Origin: Trichomonas vaginalis G3
Lineage: Eukaryota > Parabasalia > Trichomonadida > Trichomonadidae
Assembly: GCF_026262505.1 (NCBI RefSeq)
Contig: NC_067208.1
Coordinates: forward strand, 3,791,962 to 3,855,961
Direction of reading: 5' to 3'
Length of the DNA: 64,000 bases
A program made the translations under genes and the position numbers. The stretch's first letter is position 1; every line of letters starts with the position of its first letter. This document shows, one piece after another, positions 49,024-58,176 of this stretch. The notes beneath the pieces are model-generated. The model did no database searches. It was given only the letters and a program-made list of their open reading frames with translations, and was not told the origin of the DNA.

Positions 49024-49498
49024 ATGAAACACATGCAAGATTGCAAGTTCTTTTCATACAATGCTCTCGCTACTGCCATCAAGAATGAGTTCAATAATGC
49101 TTCAAATGTTAATATTATCTTTAACAAGAAGTTTGTGAAAAGAATCTAAGTTTGGTCAGTATGTCAGACCATTAGCTATCGTCATTGACCGCAAACGTTA
49201 TACTTCACAAGAGTTAGCAGTAGTTTTGAAACAAAAGAGTTTCTTCGTGAATGTCAAAGATACTCATTATACTGTCATAAAGAACTCTAACGTTGACTTC
49301 TTCAGTATTGCTTTAAATCTTTCCGAACAGAAAGAATATAAGAAGGGTGAAATAAATGTGAAATATTATCCTTCATCTCTGAAGACAATAACGAACAAAG
49401 ATGTCATACAGAAATTCTTACCAAAGGTTGAAGAAGCTTCTATTGACATTGACGAAGGAAGTGAAATGGTTGAAGAAATTGACCCTGAAGCTATTTAA
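49024..49498 (+). pseudogene. Acidic-tailed protein beside polymerase, one frameshift
   Basis: Same as 63,435-63,908 (MKHMQDCKFFSYNALATAI ... IDIDEGSEMVEEIDPEAI), but one extra A near 49,141 breaks the frame; it is open again from 49,226. It is divergent from the polymerase gene, with ~90 bp of A/T between the two. Confidence 0.75.
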
Positions 49499-49499
49499 C

Positions 49500-49552
49500 C
49501 AAAAATATATTTTTGGTGAAGAGGTGAGATTTCACCTGTTTTTTCACCTCAT
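49500..49552. repeat. P3 repeat between convergent genes
   Basis: AAAAATATATTTTTGGTGAA, then GAGGTGAGATTTCACCT, starting at the stop codon of 49,498. Two CTTCGTTAATGTTGTCGTGA units follow at 49,558-49,602. Confidence 0.7.
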
Positions 49553-49602
49553 TCTCTCTTCGTTAATGTTGTCGTGACTTCTTCGTTAATGTTGTCGTGA
49601 CT

Positions 49603-50463
49603 TCATTCTTCCTCTTTGAAGTTGTCGAAATATTCTATTATCTTTTCTTTCAGTAATGGTAAGTCTTCTTTGAATGTAAGTATTGTGCAACCTTTGATGT
49701 CATAGTGTGTTTGAGGAAGAGTATTTTTGACAATTTCTTTTATTTGCTCATTCGGTGTCATTGAAATCGGTAAGTTTTCACGATAGAACCAGTTTCTGTC
49801 AGATTTGTAAATCTTAGCAAGGTCATAAAAGCTCTTGTTGTTTCTTCTGACTAAATGCAACATAACCATATCTTTATCTTCTTCTTTCTCCAACTCTTCA
49901 GTATATATCATATACTTATAACTCTTTTCCTTTCCTTTTGGTACTGAACGTGGTATTCTTTTCTGTATGCTTTTGTCTTTGGATTCAATGACTTCATCTT
50001 TTGCTTGAAGTTTCTTTTCCATCTCTCCACGTTCTGCTTTATATAGTTCATCTAACATCATGAAAATATAACAAGCATAACGAGGTGAAGCCCACATTGC
50101 TACAGCATTTACTAAAAGTCTATGAACATAATATCCTCTCAAACCGTTTGGCAATTTTTCACGATTTTCATAGAGTTTTGGCGACTGGGATTTTTTACCT
50201 ACTCGCTGTTCTTCACTGTTTTCAGAAAAAAGTACGTCTCGCTGTGCTTCACTTAATAGTTCTATGGTGCTTTGGTTCCTAAACCAGTCTTTAGGAAGCT
50301 TAGTATCTGGAGCAAAACAAGCCGTCAAAATACTTTGCATTTGGTACATGTCATCTTTGACTGAACGAATGAGACGTAACTGTTTGTTATATTGTATGTA
50401 CTCGTATTCTTCATTTATGACTTCATGAACGATAGCAGTTGTTGTGTTCTCTAATGTTGACAT
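49603..50463 (-). CDS. KilA-N protein of Maverick CD, intact
   Basis: The start at 50,463 (MSTLENTTTAIVHEVINEEYEY) is fixed by TTTTGTATGTAAAGACAG just upstream. The KilA-N halves are RLIRSVKDDMYQMQSILTAC...DWFRNQSTIELL and GYYVHRLLVNAVAMWASPRYACYIF. Between them lies a P2-type variable segment (50,151-50,208). A coiled linker and the C-terminal domain (HLVRRNNKSFYDLAKIYKSDRNWFYRENLPISMTP ... ILTFKEDLPLLKEKI) follow. It is the only whole gene of this subtype in the window. Expected role: DNA binding in regulation or element control. Confidence 0.85.
   Translation of the reverse strand: MSTLENTTTAIVHEVINEEYEYIQYNKQLRLIRSVKDDMYQMQSILTACFAPDTKLPKDWFRNQSTIELLSEAQRDVLFSENSEEQRVGKKSQSPKLYENREKLPNGLRGYYVHRLLVNAVAMWASPRYACYIFMMLDELYKAERGEMEKKLQAKDEVIESKDKSIQKRIPRSVPKGKEKSYKYMIYTEELEKEEDKDMVMLHLVRRNNKSFYDLAKIYKSDRNWFYRENLPISMTPNEQIKEIVKNTLPQTHYDIKGCTILTFKEDLPLLKEKIIEYFDNFKEEE
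50151..50208 (-). repeat. P2-type cassette inside the CD KilA-N gene
   Basis: Read on the minus strand: AGCGAGTAGGTAAAAAATCC, CAGTCGCC, then AAAACTCTATGAAAATCGTG. The fourth unit of the 11.4-kb array reads TGCGAGTACGTTAAAAACCG, TAGTCGCC, then the same spacer. Confidence 0.8.
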
Positions 50464-50570
50464 ATCTGTCTTTACATACAAAATAAAAAAATAAATAAAA
50501 ATAAAATTAGCGTTATTTTTTCTGAGATAAACACTATTTCTTCACAACATTAAATTTTATCCTGTATGAA

Positions 50571-50945
50571 ATGACTTTAAAAAGATTATTGACTGACTTC
50601 GAATACTATCTCATTGACGCACTGACAGACCCTCAAAACTGTGTTGAAAGTTCTTTAAGCTTTAAGATTGAAGGTACGACGCATTTTGTCTTCACTTACG
50701 TATTGAAAGAATATGACCGTTATCATAACGAAGTGAATCAAACACTAATAAAATTTGTAGATAAAAAATTGGTTAACAATGAATATTTTAAACGTGAAGA
50801 CCCAAACACTGCTGGAGATGATGAAGAATACAGACAAGTTATTGAAAAAAATAACGCAAGATTAGATGCAATAGAAAAGAAGTTTAATGAATGTCTTACA
50901 AACACGTATGAATATCTTATGCAGTGGGAAGCCAGATGGAAATAA
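50571..50945 (+). CDS. Conserved 124-residue Maverick protein
   Basis: Intact frame after a TTTTATCCTGTATGAA box. FVFTYVLKEYDRYHNEVNQTLIKFVDKKLVN corresponds to the same region of 14,707. Its C-terminus is a helix (ARLDAIEKKFNECLTNTYEYLMQW). A regulator or replication accessory protein is possible; no domain is recognised. Confidence 0.65.
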   Translation: MTLKRLLTDFEYYLIDALTDPQNCVESSLSFKIEGTTHFVFTYVLKEYDRYHNEVNQTLIKFVDKKLVNNEYFKREDPNTAGDDEEYRQVIEKNNARLDAIEKKFNECLTNTYEYLMQWEARWK

Positions 50946-50984
50946 ATTTACGTCAAATATGCAATTTATAAAATCTTATGTCGA

Positions 50985-51060
50985 CAGGCTACGTAGCACA
51001 GTGGTCTAAGGTGGTGTTATGGAGGGGTCAGAGTCTGTGGTTCGAACCGCGACAGCGCCG
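50985..51060 (+). tRNA. tRNA-like sequence with A and B boxes, probably degenerate
   Basis: TAGCACAGTGG (50,994-51,004) fits the tRNA A box and GGTTCGAACCG (51,039-51,049) fits the B box at normal spacing, and T-rich DNA follows from 51,061. A clean cloverleaf does not form: the acceptor strands (GGCTACG and CAGCGCC) pair poorly, the T stem works only with a six-base loop, and no convincing anticodon stem is seen. It is likely a tRNA relic or a polymerase III promoter-like element. A hairpin with TCTTCCACGGGAA arms lies at 51,126-51,190. Confidence 0.3.
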
Positions 51061-51125
51061 TATTTTCTTATTTTCTTTGTTTGTCTTGTTTGTCGTGAAT
51101 AAAAAGTGTCATAAAAGTGCTCTAT

Positions 51126-51190
51126 CTTCCACGGGAATAAATAAAAAATTTACTTTATTTCTTCTTTATTTCTTTGTTCCCGTGGAAGAA
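51126..51190. repeat. Hairpin with 13-bp perfect arms
   Basis: TCTTCCACGGGAA at 51,126-51,138 and TTCCCGTGGAAGA at 51,178-51,190, with an A/T-rich inner part that also pairs partly (AATAAA/TTTATT). It lies in the gene-free 50,946-51,341 interval after the tRNA-like sequence. A weaker echo (CTCGTGGAAGC) is at 51,272. Confidence 0.7.
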
Positions 51191-51280
51191 GGGTTTTGCT
51201 GTTTTTTCTCAGCCGAAATCAATGATTTTTTCATTTTTGGAATCCTTAGCGAATGAGGAATCTTTTCTCTCGTGGAAGCT

Positions 51281-51345
51281 TTGACCTAAAATATAATTTA
51301 GGTGAAGAGGTGAGATCTCACCTGTTTTTTCACCTGTTTTTTCAC
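51281..51345. repeat. P3 repeat
   Basis: CCTAAAATATAATTTAGGTG, then GAGGTGAGATCTCACCTG and two TTTTTTCACCT echoes, ending at the stop of the 51,342 gene. Confidence 0.75.
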
Positions 51346-51836
51346 CTCTTGAACTTTTTATAACATTCGGTCATAACTTCATCAATTTCATTTAAATCAC
51401 GATTTAAAAACTCATTGACTTCATCTTCAACCGTGTCATCTTGTAATAAGAATATTTTCTTTAGTTTCATGTCAACATCCCGAACAGCACAAAGGATAAA
51501 ATCATATTCATTTCTTCCGTTAAACATACTTTTTCTTTCTCGTTCATCGTTAAATAAATTATTGAAAATATAAACAGCGGTGTAAAAGTTATGTACTGTG
51601 TTAAATGTTGAAGCTTCACCTATTTTAGATTTTAGGATTCTTTTAGTAAGTAAATTGTTATCGTTCTTTCTCTTTTCCTTATCGTTCATGTCGAATCTGT
51701 CGAACCACATATCCTGTATTTCATCGAATTTACGAACTATAGAATCCGTCATTTCCCTGGTTAATGAGGGGTAATCATTATTAATTTTTTCATATAATTT
51801 GTCCATATGATTTTCATCGACGTTTCCGGAAAGCAT
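51342..51836 (-). CDS. Hypothetical 164-residue helical protein
   Basis: Intact frame (MLSGNVDENHMDKLYEKINNDYPSLTREMTDSIVRKFDEIQDMWFDRFD...). It is strongly charged and helical, with a TFNTVHNFYTAVYIFNNLFND core and an acidic end. It is flanked by P3 repeats on both sides, like the neighbouring gene at 51,916. I recognise no family; a KilA-N-associated accessory gene by location. Confidence 0.6.
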   Translation of the reverse strand: MLSGNVDENHMDKLYEKINNDYPSLTREMTDSIVRKFDEIQDMWFDRFDMNDKEKRKNDNNLLTKRILKSKIGEASTFNTVHNFYTAVYIFNNLFNDERERKSMFNGRNEYDFILCAVRDVDMKLKKIFLLQDDTVEDEVNEFLNRDLNEIDEVMTECYKKFKR

Positions 51837-51844
51837 TTAATTAA

Positions 51845-51908
51845 AGCAAAAATAATGTTTAGGTGAAGAGGTGAGATCTCACCTCTTTTTTCACCTCTTT
51901 TTTCACCC
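51845..51908. repeat. P3 repeat
   Basis: AAAATAATGTTTAGGTGAAG, then GAGGTGAGATCTCACCTC with two CACCTCTTTTTT echoes, between the 51,342 and 51,916 genes. Confidence 0.75.
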
Positions 51909-51915
51909 CAGTTTT

Positions 51916-52797
51916 TCACAAGCGTTTTACATGAATTGTACGATGTATATTTGAAATCCTAAACAATTTCGTAGCTTCTATTTCTTCTGTCAGTATGTCA
52001 AAAGTTTTAACAATGCCGAAAGTCTCTTTATATTTCTTCTTGACGTCAGATAGAAGGAAATCTTCTACTGTTGGATAGTTTTTGTTCAGAAATGCTAACA
52101 TGTCCATTTTATCTTCTGCTGGTTTCTCTACTTCTTTCTTTAAGTCTGCATAGTCGTTTCTCATTCTTTCTATCTCTTTGACTGAGTAGTTATATTTCCT
52201 AATTGCTGCCTTACATTTTGAACATTGCGGGTTCATTTTTGCGTTATACATTGAAATAAAACCAGCTAAAACAACTAAGGCGTCAATTGCTCTCTTCATC
52301 TCAAACATAGCGGGTCTTATTTGTTCGTTCCATACTTTGCCTCTTCTATCTTTATCTCTTATTTCCCAAACACATTTTGCAACTAATGAAACAAAGTTAT
52401 CGTAAGTCTTAAACTCCTCAGATTTATATATGTCAGAAATGTTTTTATATACCATGTCGCAATCTTTGTCCATAACCTTATGGTTGCAATGAAAACCAAG
52501 GAATTCATAATTTACTTTACGTATGAACTTCTTTATTTCTACTGAGTCAGTTGGTTTCACTTCAATTTCGTCGAATTCAGGAATAGTGAGTTTTTGTTGT
52601 TGGATTTCAGGCAATTTGGGTAAATGGTCAATAATGTCCTGCATTTCATAAAGATATTCTTCATTTTCTTCATCTTTCGCACTACAGTCTAAATTACTTG
52701 TTAAAAGTTCTTGCTTTATCTTCTGGATTTTTGTTTCGAAAGTATATGAAGAAGGAATGAAGTTTTTCATCTCTACTAACATTGACGTAGGATTCAT
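51916..52797 (-). CDS. Conserved accessory protein with CxxC pair, CD copy
   Basis: 293 residues from MNPTSMLVEMKNFIPSSYTF, nearly the same as 10,101-11,015 (NPQCSKCKAAIRKYNYSVKEIERMRNDYADLKKE). The N-terminus is uncertain: the A copy starts ten codons earlier (MLATTAPNSLV). Here that region is separated by a GC-rich insertion (52,838-52,858, GCCGTTCGCGGC) and a frame change before the promoter block at 52,884-52,925. Confidence 0.75.
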   Translation of the reverse strand: MNPTSMLVEMKNFIPSSYTFETKIQKIKQELLTSNLDCSAKDEENEEYLYEMQDIIDHLPKLPEIQQQKLTIPEFDEIEVKPTDSVEIKKFIRKVNYEFLGFHCNHKVMDKDCDMVYKNISDIYKSEEFKTYDNFVSLVAKCVWEIRDKDRRGKVWNEQIRPAMFEMKRAIDALVVLAGFISMYNAKMNPQCSKCKAAIRKYNYSVKEIERMRNDYADLKKEVEKPAEDKMDMLAFLNKNYPTVEDFLLSDVKKKYKETFGIVKTFDILTEEIEATKLFRISNIHRTIHVKRL

Positions 52798-52960
52798 GAC
52801 TAACGAGTTTGGTGCTGTTGTTGTGGACAGAGTCCCGCCGTTCGCGGCTTGAATTGTTGTTGTTGCCGATTGTTGAAATCATATCTTACATACAAAATAA
52901 AAAAATAAAAAAAATAAAATTAGCTTATTTTTGGTCTTTTGTGAAAATTCATGAAAATTC

Positions 52961-53112
52961 AAGAGGTGAAAAAACAGGTGAAAAAACAGGTGACATCTCA
53001 CCTCTTCACCTATAATATATTTTTGGTCTTTTGTGAAAATTCATGAAAATTCAAGAGGTGAAAAAACAGGTGAAAAAACAGGTGACATCTCACCTCTTCA
53101 CCTATAATATAT
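52961..53112. repeat. Two P3 repeats in direct tandem, ~72-bp unit
   Basis: A unit of GTCTTTTGTGAAAATTCATG, GAGGTGAAAAAACAGGTG, GGTGACATCTCACC and CACCTATAATATATTTTTGG is repeated twice. The palindrome is slightly imperfect (GACATCTC instead of GAGATCTC). Confidence 0.85.
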
Positions 53113-53203
53113 TTTTGGTGTAAATTTATGACAAAAATAAATGGTACCATTAATAATACATGACTGTTCTCATTCATGTCTGATTTACATCTAATGAAAA
53201 AGT

Positions 53204-54289
53204 TTAGAAGAATTTTCTTATTCTTTCTGGCATGTTTTTATCTTTCCAGTACTCCCGCTCTAATGGTCCCAGATGAGTTGGTTTAGATTCTCTCAAGTTC
53301 TTAGATGGTATAACATCTTCAACGCCTCCTTCATATCTTACTTTATAAGTGTCATCGTTTATGTTGTAGTCAAGTATTTCAATAACCACTCCTCGCTTTG
53401 CTTCGTCAATGGTTTCAGCAAGTTTGCCATTACTACTTTCGACTAATTTATGACGAGGGTAAAATGCTATGGAGTCGTCAGCAGCTTTTATAAGATATCC
53501 ATTACCTTGCGTAGAGTCTACAATATAATAATTTCGACTTAACCTTAAACGTTTCTTTGTCAACGGTTTGTCGTCAAGAACTACACGAACTTTTGTACCA
53601 GGAATGAGGGTAAATTGTGTTGAATTTCTGATATTTTGTGTTTGGCTTCGTTTCTTTTGTATATACTTTTCTTCTTGTTGTTGTGTCATTGAATTTGGTG
53701 TATGTCCTGTTGTAGAATGTGTTGAGGAATTGTAAACTTCGATGAAATGTTTCATTGTTTCTTCGGTAAAGTCTCGCTCTTGATTTAAATCTCTGAGCGT
53801 TCTTATGAAGCGGTTTATGATGCCGAGTATGTTATGGTTATGGTCTTCAGTAGTGTAGTGAGTTATGTTATGCTTAATGAGAAATTCTGTGATTTCGTTG
53901 CTGAGGTATGCACCGTCTTGGTCTGATGTTAAAATACTTGGGCTATGTTCTGCTACAAACTTTTGTAAAACTCTTAACACTTCATGAGTTCCTTTATTTT
54001 TCATTGGATATGCATATGCTTTACGAGTGTTAACATTTATGAAGATGAGGAATGGTTTATGTCCTCCTTTTCTGCTTTGAATGAGAGTGTCAAATTGGTA
54101 TGCGTCAGGAGTGTTGGAGTAAATTGGTAAAAAGTAGTCGTAAGGGTTTATTTTTGTTTGATGTACAACATTTTTGTCAAAGAACCTTTTCACTTCAGCT
54201 CTGTTAGTAAATCCCCAACTCTTTGCAGCTTCATTGAACTTCTTAAATGACCTCCATGGATGTTGTTCGAATACTTCTTTCAAGCTCAT
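53204..54289 (-). CDS. Retrovirus-like integrase of Maverick CD, intact, DDN triad
   Basis: The 361-residue frame starts MSLKEVFEQHPWRSFKKF. An N-terminal helical domain (FTNRAEVKRFFDKN) comes first. The catalytic core has YQFDTLIQ (first Asp), LTSDQDGAYLS (second Asp) and NILGIINRFIRTLRD, where Asn stands in place of the usual Glu. C-terminally there is an SH3-like part (GTKVRVVLDD) and a chromo/Tudor-like module (DDTYKVRYEGGVEDVIPSKNL). It joins the element tips to target DNA. The element is recent and correctly inserted, so this protein or a close copy probably acted. Confidence 0.9.
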   Translation of the reverse strand: MSLKEVFEQHPWRSFKKFNEAAKSWGFTNRAEVKRFFDKNVVHQTKINPYDYFLPIYSNTPDAYQFDTLIQSRKGGHKPFLIFINVNTRKAYAYPMKNKGTHEVLRVLQKFVAEHSPSILTSDQDGAYLSNEITEFLIKHNITHYTTEDHNHNILGIINRFIRTLRDLNQERDFTEETMKHFIEVYNSSTHSTTGHTPNSMTQQQEEKYIQKKRSQTQNIRNSTQFTLIPGTKVRVVLDDKPLTKKRLRLSRNYYIVDSTQGNGYLIKAADDSIAFYPRHKLVESSNGKLAETIDEAKRGVVIEILDYNINDDTYKVRYEGGVEDVIPSKNLRESKPTHLGPLEREYWKDKNMPERIRKFF

Positions 54290-54308
54290 TTATGTAAAGT
54301 TAAAGATT

Positions 54309-57063
54309 TTAACCAACTCGTATCCAAGCGTGCATTGTTATATAAGGAGGCATATAATCTTTTCCATTACCTGCTGGGTCTGTAATACCACTACAACATG
54401 TGTATGATTTCCTGCAGTTCCACAGAAAATACCTGTGCTAACATCTTTGGGGTCATCTGAGATATCATATCTGTTCATTCCCTGTCTATCCGAACCCGCT
54501 GCAAGATTTGTATAACCTCTTTTTTTATTGAATGTGAATGGTTTCCTTCCACAGATGTTCTTCCACTGAACCTATGCATATGTGAAGGAAGGTTTTCAAT
54601 ACCTATTTTCTTTGAACCTCCCATCTTCATTGACTGCGTATTAGTGTAGAATGGAAAACTGTCAACTATTTCATACCATCTACCACCAAATAAAGTGTTT
54701 GGATTTATTGGATTCATAGACGTATAAACAGCTCCTATAGGATATATTAAATCATATATGCTCATAACTCTATAAACATATTCTAAAGAACTTATGTCAT
54801 TAAATACCATTTGGAATGTATCTCCCGGATGAAATGTTGCATTTGTTCCACTTTTATAATGTAATGTTAGTTCAATAGAATTATCCAAGAAAAATTCAAA
54901 AGTATCTGGTTGAAGACCTCTAACAAATTCAAATGGAGTTGCTGGTTCACCATTTATAATTTCTGTTGTAAATGTCATTGTATCTGGTTTCGAAAATTTC
55001 TTTGTTAGTTCTGCATCCACATAAGTTTTATCAGCTTTCTTATCTAACATTGCTGGTAGTTCATATGCTTCAAAGTTTCTGGCATGATCTTCGGTATTCC
55101 TGCAACTCTTATCTAAATTGTTAAGAGTATCTTTTACGCTTGTACTTGGATTTTCTAATGGTGCACTTGAACCAAGGTCAAAGTTCAATATTATGTCGTC
55201 TGCTCTAACAGTAGTGAAGGATTTATGTGTATGGTTCTTGTCTGCTTTCTTGTCTAAAGAAGTTTGAAGTTCATTTATATCGGAGATGTTGTGTTTATGA
55301 GATTTCAAAACTTTGTTCATTGCTTCGAGTTCTGTTTTGTCAGCTTTACTTTTAATAGCATCTTCAAAAGTTATTTTTGACTTAACTCTCAACATAAATC
55401 TTGGTTCAACTAATACACCGTTAACATTGAAAGTAGAGGCATAAATTTCACCGGTATAACCAAATGCTTCTGGTGCTTTAGCTACATCATACTGTACAGT
55501 ACAGCTTATGTCATAACCTTTAGCACGAATGTATTTATATCTTCTTTCATTAACATTTTTTGTCTTCGCTTCATCACTTCGTGTTAAATATCCATGGTAG
55601 TCCGTTATAATCTGTTCGTCTGAAGTTATATAATGAACATGGTTCTTGTCCGCTTTACTATTTAATGTAGCTTGAAGTTCATTTATATCGGAGATGTTGT
55701 GTTTATGAGATTTCAAAACTTTGTTCATTGCGTCAAGTTCATTTTTATCTGCTTTACTATTTAATGTAGCTTGAAGTTCATTTATATCGGAGATATTGTG
55801 TTTATGTTCTTTATCTGCTTTTTCGGCTAATTTCTCTTCTATCTCATTTATTTCAAGTTCATGCCTACCACCACCTCCCGAAGAAGTATTTTTCTTCAGC
55901 TCTTGAAGAACGTCCACTTCGCCATCTTTGGTGTCAATAATGAGACTTTGTGTTAAAACCTTTCCTGTCTTAATGGATGTTTGTAAAACTTCTTCTTCAC
56001 CGTGTTCGGGGTCATGGTCGTCATCATATCTTGTGAAATCAGAGATGTTGTCATACATTAAGCATATCTGTCTCAAAAGTTCTGCTATTTGAAACTGGAA
56101 CGAAAGATATACAGAACTTTCATCATCTCCTAAAGTCAAGTCTGCTTTCTTAAGTATTTCTTGAATGTATGCAATGAGAACAGAGTACCTTGGAAAATAT
56201 TCGAACAATATTTCATTAGCTGTTGGTTTTGGTGGTTCTTCTGGAGTTTCTGTTGTTTCAGTTCCTTCTGTAGGTTCTGTTGGAGTTTCTGCATCTCTTG
56301 ACTTCAATGCTCTTGCTCTCAAAGACCTAAATGTTAGAGCACCGGGTTTTACAAAGGACTTTATAAATGCTTTAATAGTTCCTGGTAAGTTATTGTTAGC
56401 ATTAAGTAAGTTCCTTATGCTTCCATCATGTACGTCCATAGCACTATGTAAAAAATCTATACTTTTCTTGTAGTCAGCAATAGACTGACTGTGATTTTTT
56501 AAAGATTTGTCAATACCTTTAAGCCAATCTTCATGCATGTCTGATACTGAGCCAAGAATATCATTTGCTTCCTTTAGTGTATTTTGTGCTTGTCGTAAAG
56601 TATCCAATCCCGTACGTGCATTGTTTGCTATACGTCTTACAGTATCTATTTGACTCCTTGTTTCTTGCATCCAACCAGATAAAGTTTTAATAGTATCCGA
56701 ACCATTTGAAATGAAGTTCAAAGCATTTTTAACGTCATTTAAAACTTCTTCACCAAGTACTGCCCATATCTTTCCGATTTGGTATTGAAGAACTCCATAT
56801 GAAGCAGCTGTTAAACCAGTATTTATAAGGTCCCATATCCATGATTTAGCAGTTTTTCCATCCTTTCCATCCTTTCCATCCAAACCGTTTTCGCCTTGAG
56901 GTCCTTGTATTCCTTGTATTCCTTGTATTCCTTGTGGTCCTTGAGGTCCGGTGTCACCCTTCTCTCCTTTCAGTTCATCTTTATGTTCGTTATAATATTC
57001 TAATGTCATAAGGTGTACATCATTACTGCTACCAGCAACGCCAAGAATTTGTTTCTCATTCAT
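54309..57063 (-). pseudogene. Collagen-like and coiled-coil fibre with tail-collar domain
   Basis: The start at 57,063 (MNEKQILGVAGSSNDVH) is preferred over an upstream in-frame Met in the neighbouring gene. The order is a collagen-like Gly-X-Y stretch (GEKGDTGPQGPQGIQGIQGI, ~10 more triplets), helical bundle (TLKEANDILGSVSDMHEDW), acidic Pro/Thr linker, shaft repeats (LNSKADKNELDAMNKVLKSH), and collar domain (YPIGAVYTSMNPINP; GGRWYEIV; NLPSHMHR). The frame ends at 54,475 after an A-run; the rest of the collar (DYMPPYITMHAWIRVG) is in other frames to 54,309. It is a receptor-binding fibre by analogy. Confidence 0.85.
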
Positions 57064-57131
57064 GACTAAATTCTTTAGGCATTTAATGTTGTCGTCAAAT
57101 CGAAAGCTCTTTAACAATTCAATGAGAACAT

Positions 57132-57383
57132 TCATACTTTCACTAATGAGGCATCTACTGTAGAATTTATATATTGCACCGTTCCATCATTTATGATAGG
57201 AACTTTGCTTGTTGTAATGAATGGGTCATAAGTGTTAAAAGTATCGAAATCAATGACTTTTTTAGTTTTTCCATCGTCAATGACTAAATCATTGCCTTCA
57301 ATGGTTAAAGTTGAGTTTTCGTTTACTAGTTCATGTGCTCTTCTTGCTTCATTTGTTTCATACGCATATGCAGCAATAGTCAT
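57132..57383 (-). CDS. Small protein before the fibre gene, CD copy
   Basis: 83 residues (MTIAAYAYETNEARRAHELVNEN ... INSTVDASLVKV); the B copy at 31,991 is 19 residues longer because one base differs near 57,135. It is divergent from the 57,401 gene with a 17-bp gap. Confidence 0.55.
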   Translation of the reverse strand: MTIAAYAYETNEARRAHELVNENSTLTIEGNDLVIDDGKTKKVIDFDTFNTYDPFITTSKVPIINDGTVQYINSTVDASLVKV

Positions 57384-57400
57384 ATTTTAATGAGAATAAA

Positions 57401-58176
57401 ATGTTGTTCTATTTGCAAAGTACAGACCCAAACGAATACGGACAGTAAAGCTACAAACAAACTTAGGTCTTCAGAATGAAGCACTTGCTTTCAGAGTTGT
57501 TGACTTCAATACTATCGCAACTTTTGTCATAACAGATGAAACAGATTTCATGGAGTTTGAAATAGATGGAAAGAAGCATGAAATAAGATTTCACAATAAT
57601 GTAGAATATAAGATGGAAACATTAGCTGGAGTGTTAAATGCGCTCATAAATACTACAATAAACAAGGAGAACGAAGAAAACTTAATGAATGTTAAACTTA
57701 TTGCAGGAGTTTTGAAGTTCAGTTATGCAAAGGAGTTTAAGATAACACGAATGAGTCATAGAGTTCAATTGCTTCTGGGTGCATACCATATGACATTTCC
57801 TTTGAAAAGTGTTGACAAAACGATTGAGATGAAATCTGTTCCATACGTATGTTATGGTAATTGTTTGTACATTGAGTCTAAAATAGCTAATGTCACAGGC
57901 ATTTCAGGAGTTAATAGTAAAGGTTCAGTAGAATATAAGTCTTTCTGTTATGCAGTAAATTCAATGTTCATTCCAAACGTTCCTGTCATAGCAACTCATT
58001 TAGGTAAATGGGTTCGCATTAGTCCTCATAATTTGAAAGACATGCAATTCAGACTTGTTGACTTTCAAGGCGAGCCTGTAGAACTGAAGGCACCAGTGCG
58101 AATGACTGTTGAAGTTGACTTTTTAGAAAATATTAAATGCAACAGCTTACAAGAGAACTCAGAGCTAAAAATATAA
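57401..58176 (+). pseudogene. Second jelly-roll candidate of CD, one frameshift near start
   Basis: The ATG 57,401 (MLFYLQSTDPNEYG) meets a missing G near 57,443. From ~57,450 the frame is open to 58,176 (AFRVVDFNTIATFVITDETDF, KLIAGVLKFSYAKEFKI, CLYIESKIANVTGISG, VPVIATHLGKWVRIS, MQFRLVDFQGEPVELKAPVR). The end pattern, LVD-x-x-G-x-P-V-x-L, also occurs in 16,830. Probable virion protein. Confidence 0.65.
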
